Assembly: GCA_022494885.1 (NCBI GenBank)
Contig: JAGVSM010005050.1
Coordinates: 62,001-126,000 of the forward strand
DNA: 64,000 bases
Source of the DNA: Micrasema longulum
Lineage: Eukaryota > Arthropoda > Insecta > Trichoptera > Brachycentridae
Direction: 5' to 3'
Part shown: positions 59,576-64,000 of the stretch, in pieces
Layout: every line of letters starts with the position of its first letter
Position numbering within the stretch: the stretch's first letter is position 1
Notes under the pieces: model-generated
The model's database searches: none
What the model was told of the DNA's origin: nothing
Seen by the model: only the letters and a program-made list of their open reading frames with translations
Made by a program: the position numbers and the translations under genes

Positions 59576-60266
59576 TTAAAAAGAAACTGAATGGTAAATA
59601 AATTACTTAAATATTACTCATTTCCTTATTTTCCCGTTTTTAAAAGAAAAAATCGAATTATTTTCAAACAGTTTTTTTGTAATTTGTTATTTGTTAATAA
59701 CGTCAGTAAAGTTTGGTTATTTATTAGATAAATTAGTGATACAAAGAAATCGCCATTAGAATAATTAAAAGTTGTTCACGAAACGTTCTTAATCCAACGA
59801 ATGAAACATTTGCCTCGATTAAAGCGATTTTCGGCGCTGCGCGCTGGCGTCAAATATTTGAAAAAATTAGGTCATTACCACATTTTTTAATCTTTTATTT
59901 TAACAATGCCAACTGAGATGAAGGATTATCTTATCATAAATAAGGTGTGAATATTTTTTAGTTATTTTATTTCCATTCCCATGATTGATTATTGAGTTGT
60001 CTCTTAAGCGTTGTCACTAGAATTCTAGAATTTCAGACTGTAATAGAATTTTAAAAAAATCCATAAAATTGTAAACAAAATGACAAATGCGAGTAAATGA
60101 TAAGAAATAATGGAATATTTTTCCTGCATTTAGTTTAGCGATATACACATTCCCCATTCACTAAGAGGAAAATAATTATGATGATTTTCCTCTCATATGG
60201 ACTCTCTTTTTTATTGTACTTAAAACGTTATTTCCAGTTTATTTAATAAATTGTGATCCCGTGAAT

Positions 60267-60432
60267 CAGGCTGTGGTCCCGTGGCTAGTATCTCGGACTC
60301 ACGGCTCAAAGGTCTGTGGTTCGAATATCGCTCTACCCAAATTTGATTTCAATGTTCTAATAGTGAGTTATTTGCAACTCGTTGAAAATGCCTCTCAAAA
60401 TGAAATATTTAGGTAAATCATAAGAACGCATT
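60267..60432 (+). mobile_element. tRNA-derived SINE, family C
   Basis: Head 'ggctgtggtcccgtggc', 'cggactcacggctcaaagg' and B box 'ggttcgaatatc', body 'gttctaatagtgagtta' and 'aaaatgcctctcaaaatg'. Confidence 0.7.
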
Positions 60433-60476
60433 TTTTTTTTTAAATGTTCAAATGAAAAAAAAGTTCAAATTAAGTC

Positions 60477-60545
60477 CGCCTCGTTGTGTAGTGGTTGTCG
60501 CGTTCGTCTACCATAACTCAGATTCTAAGACCAAGACCATAATTT
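60477..60545 (+). repeat. Degenerate tRNA-like head
   Basis: 'gcctcgttgtgtagtggttg' resembles an A box followed by 'gcgttcgtctacc'. The B box is lost. Confidence 0.35.
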
Positions 60546-60989
60546 AAGTTTTGTTTGAATTTTATGAAGTTAATAATAAAAATGTATTTATATAATATGA
60601 ATTAAAACTTTATTAAAACTATAATAGTAGTAGGGTCACTGGTTGGCAGTTCCTTCGAAAGCCATGTTATTTAAGTTGGTTTAGCGAGAAAACTTATAGC
60701 AGATAGGTACTAATTCCTTTTGAGCATGAGCAGTTTGATTTAAAACACACTAACTTTTTTAAAAAACGTGGTTTATTTTTTAAAATTATAACGATGAAAA
60801 CAAAAAAAAACACTTTGCATTTATTTTTACAAATAAAAATATTCAACATAATCAAACTTAAAATATTTTTTAAAACAGCATTTTAGTTAGTATTTGGAAT
60901 TATTTTAAATAAACTCTTTTATTCTCATGACTTACAACCCCTGCTTGCGCTTGTATGTAACATCGAAATTTGTTTAGTGTCCCACCAGT

Positions 60990-61050
60990 CTGAAGATGTC
61001 GGTGACGGCGAAGCCCGGTCACGGGTAAAAAATAAAATAAAAGTGGAATA
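60990..61050 (+). ncRNA. Hammerhead-like motif, diverged
   Basis: CTGAAGA, a stem gtcg-gtga-cggc, then GAAGC and CCGGTC (cleavage-type GTC), followed by 'aaaaataaaataaaagtgg'. One invariant base (GAAG for GAAA) is changed. Confidence 0.35.
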
Positions 61051-61522
61051 AAATTATATACTTACGTATTTGTATTATTAAAATTATTTCATCCACCTGA
61101 CATAAAAACAGTAGGTATGTACACATTGTACACTACGCATAATATTGAAGTATAATTTAATTTTCTGCAACCGGACCGAGCGAGGGGAAAAGGCTGCCTT
61201 GGGTGGTCTCGTTTTAAAGATATAAAGGAATCACGTTACATAAACAAAATATAATTCATCCATTTTTATGTTTGCGGTGTTTCTTTTTGAATGAGTTATT
61301 TTTGAAGTGAAACATTATGGTTGGATTTATTAAAAAAGCACATAATGATACACACGCTTGCTGTAATAAAATATTTTTAAATTAAATCATATAAAGTAAC
61401 ATTCTTACACGTGGCATTACGAATGCAAAATACCTTTAAAATGTATTGCAAAATCATTTTTAAAAAAAAAAGGAATTGCGTTGATTGTCAGATGCATTTT
61501 TTTTATTCGACGAAGAGAATGG

Positions 61523-61632
61523 CGGTGACGAAGACGAAGACGAAGACGAAGACGAAGACGAAGACGAAGACGAAGACGAAGACGAAGACAAAAACGAAGA
61601 CGAAGACAAAGAAGAAAACGAAAACGAAGAAA
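61523..61632 (+). repeat. Hexamer microsatellite (GAAGAC)n
   Basis: About eighteen units with minor variants. As the period is 6, it reads as a (KT)n frame on the plus strand and a poly-S frame on the minus strand; neither looks like a gene. Confidence 0.95.
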
Positions 61633-61732
61633 TAGAATGGACGAAGGACCGGTGAGGTATTACAAAAATGCACAGAACTATTAACCTGTTAGCCAAACGT
61701 GATGAAATATTCTGGCGCATGTATATCGAGGA

Positions 61733-61905
61733 TGATGAAATGTTTGGTCAAGGCCTTTTTGAAATTATCCTTTCATGGGGGTAGACATGTAAAGAGTAGG
61801 AATAATCGGCGTGCGTGCATGAGAAGATGTAGGAATGTAGAGGAAGCGAGGTCAGTATGCAAAGACAAGGTGATATGGCGTTCTATCCTCTCTGCCTACT
61901 TTAAT
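61733..61905 (+). pseudogene. LINE family L1x copy
   Basis: Encodes GRHVKSRNNRRACMRRCRN, VEEARSVCKDKVIWRSILSA then YFN and a stop. It sits about 100 bases after the hexamer array. Confidence 0.7.
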
Positions 61906-61909
61906 TAAT

Positions 61910-62925
61910 TTTTAGCATCAAACGTCAACGAACAACGAACCACGATTAGTTTACAAATTATAAATAGTATAATTAATTTAATTGAATTAGGGTAAGAACC
62001 TTGTCTTTTATTTACTTTTGGAATACAATAACGTTTGATAGCATTACCATTTCAGTTGAAAAAGTTTTTAATTTGGGTAGCGCTAAACGCAATAACCCTA
62101 GACTATAAATAACTACAGTTTTATAGACGAAGTTTACTCGGCAATCAAATATGTTCTTTCAAATACATTTTCCTCCAAATTCGTCCCAAAAATACGAGTA
62201 TATCAATAGTTTTCTTTTGAAATTAAACTGCTACTCACAATAAAACTAAAACGAAATATTTTAAATTTAAATCTTTCCGCTTGCAAATGCAAAATTGAGT
62301 AATACTTTTGCGTATTTATGCACACAAGGTCGTCGGATAATAAAATAGAATATTTATTGCCAGACTTGGAAGTCATAAATCGAAAAGTTTCGCACAAGCA
62401 AACCTCGCTGTTATCAAAGATGCTGTTGGTACGCATTCTATTTTACATAATTTATTTGATTTAAATTGCGTTTTTTATAGATAAATTCCATGCTAGTAAT
62501 ATAGTAATCCCATTAAACTGGTAATTTTTTCTTTCCCTTTTCTGTATACATTTACGCATAAATTCAACGAAAATTTAAAGGCGGATTTTTATAAAAATTA
62601 AAGATGTTTGATTTTTTTTGCATGTTTTCTTTCTTATGTTATTTTTATTTCACATTCTCTAACGTTTAGTTGTTGTTGTTGCTAAGGATTGGGTATAATG
62701 GATAATTTGTGTGGAAAAAATTTCACCAAGTGTGCATTTTGAGAAGGAAAATAAAAGTTTTAGCTCTTTCACTATAAATCAATAGATATAACAAATCCTC
62801 ATTAAAAATACTTCTATGACTTATATATTAATATTAGAAATCAAACACTGATTTGAGTCTACTGAACACTTTTTTTTACAAATATAAAAAAATATGAAAT
62901 CAACAATTTTGTGACAATTCACATT
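61910..62925. other. AT-rich DNA without recognised gene
   Basis: A minus-strand frame at 62203-62436 opens with an ATG but has no known domain. It could be chance. Confidence 0.35.
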
Positions 62926-62929
62926 CGTT

Positions 62930-63010
62930 TGAAAATGCCCCAACAAGGCGAAACAATTGTCACGAAATTTTTGTTTTTATATTTTTTATAATTGTTAAAA
63001 TAAAATAAAG
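62930..63010 (+). repeat. Hammerhead-like 3' half with palindromic stem III
   Basis: tgaaaatgccccaacaaggc then GAAAC and AATTGTC: the self-complementary ACAATTGT lies between GAAA and a GTC triplet, the same arrangement as ACCGGT in the other copies. The 5' core is decayed. Confidence 0.3.
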
Positions 63011-63034
63011 TAACACAGTGAAAATTAAGAAATT

Positions 63035-63130
63035 AGCCATAAACCAATAATGACAAGGTCATGAGCCCTGTAAATGCCTAGACTTTCATATTCCCTTCTC
63101 AAAAATGTTTTCCCTCTCTGTTGAAATAAA
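63035..63130 (-). repeat. Repeat Y partial copy
   Basis: 'ccataaaccaataatgacaa', 'catgagccctgtaaatgcc' and 'tcccttctcaaaaatg'. Confidence 0.55.
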
Positions 63131-64000
63131 TTTAAATAAAATAAAGTGTTCAGTAGACGTAAATCAGTATTTGATTTCTAATATTATAAGTTTAAATATG
63201 GAGTTCTACAAAATAAGCACCGAAGCAATCAATATTTCTATGACTCTTTAGAGATATAAAATAAAATTCCCAGAGGTAAACATAAGTTCATGTCTACAAT
63301 GTTTTAAGAGAACTCATAATATAATTTTAATATCATGTTCGTGAATACAATTATTTTCATAAATTGTTATAAAAATAAAACTTTCTTACGAGTGTTACAC
63401 AATTTTTATTATTTTACAAGAACACTACTAAAGTTTCGGGAGAGCACTCCTCCCATCGACGGATGATATATAACTAATATAATAAACAAATAATATTGTT
63501 CACTATGTGATAGAATTTAAACAAAAAATAAACAAATTAATCAGTGAAGCTTAAAGCAGGGGGGTTTATTCCACTTATCTAAGGTGTGAGCATATATATG
63601 GATAGTTATCTAAAGTAATGATATGGAAACATGATCAATGAGTGAAAGAACATTAAGTAGAATTTATTTCTTAAAATTTAGCACATAAGTGGAAGTTGCA
63701 ATAATTAAGCCTAAGATTTAATATGTGGGAAGCCATCACTCGGCTAAGAGATTGTGAACAGCCGCGGGTCCACGTGGGTAAGTGGAGTGAGGGAGGTCGC
63801 AAAGGGAACATAGTCAATAAAGGCGAAAGTTTTATTTTCATGATAATTTATAATGAAATGTTACGAAGAGAATGCCGATTCAATTAACTATACAATTCTT
63901 TTCTTTCGGTGCCTTGTCGGGCCTCCCGACGCTGGTGATCACTGCAGCGAAAGCATTTCTATGCCGCGCTACTTTTACATGCCGCCGTCAGGACGACTGC
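63131..64000. other. Right-end DNA with a GC-rich terminal segment
   Basis: From about 63725 composition rises (agccgcgggtccacgtgg), an 'aataaaggcgaaag' word occurs, and the last 100 bases are GC-rich (cgggcctcccgacgctgg). It could be the edge of an LTR element or an exon, but no frame or domain could be assigned before the window ends. Confidence 0.25.

Noticed and set aside
61411..61720. (KT)n and poly-S frames
   Set aside because: Translation of the GAAGAC hexamer array.
62203..62436. 77-codon minus frame
   Set aside because: No recognisable domain, AT-biased, no splice or promoter support.

Overview
The window is AT-rich, repeat-dense insect nuclear DNA. Its genes are split by conventional GT-AG introns into small exons. 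A moth or butterfly is the best guess, by inference: many SINE and LINE relics are present, including LINE tails with a short hairpin, a 'gcccgcc' word and an AAATAAATAAAT end, which resemble lepidopteran RTE-type LINE ends. No prokaryotic or viral gene set is present.

Genes. (1) Minus strand, 4309-4785: first coding exon of osa (ARID1/BAF250, BAP/SWI-SNF subunit). The gene runs off the left edge, so 1-4308 is its first intron. (2) Minus strand, 15354-30884: an essentially complete katanin p60 ATPase gene (katanin-60/KATNA1). I resolved ten coding exons with compatible phases at every junction, giving about 542 codons. (3) Plus strand, 36676-39315 (possibly to 39329): an unrecognised gene with a 15-codon first exon spliced to a 1 kb exon encoding a disordered, Q/N-rich and basic protein. 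(4) Minus strand, 44013-44174: a lone signal-peptide exon with a clean donor, probably the start of a secreted protein gene. A THAP-type first exon lies on the plus strand inside the largest katanin intron (25831-25901), and a broken THAP reading frame lies at 51925.

The rest is mobile-element debris: at least four tRNA-derived SINE families; seven copies of one LINE 3' end and many other LINE fragments; a terminal-inverted-repeat family (MITE-a) in eight copies, one in a three-layer nest; a second dispersed family (repeat Y) in about ten pieces; several single-copy inverted-repeat elements (10.3, 20.2, 35.5, 40.1, 40.5 and 49.8 kb); and simple-sequence arrays at 41.1, 42.7, 48.8, 59.4 and 61.5 kb.

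The most interesting signal is a set of hammerhead-ribozyme-like motifs with a self-complementary stem III (ACCGGT followed by a GTA or GTC cleavage triplet). The best are at 7.7 and 35.2 kb, with decayed relatives at 10.0, 52.7, 61.0 and 62.9 kb. This is the arrangement known from Penelope-like retroelements. From 44.2 kb to the right end I see no convincing multi-exon gene.
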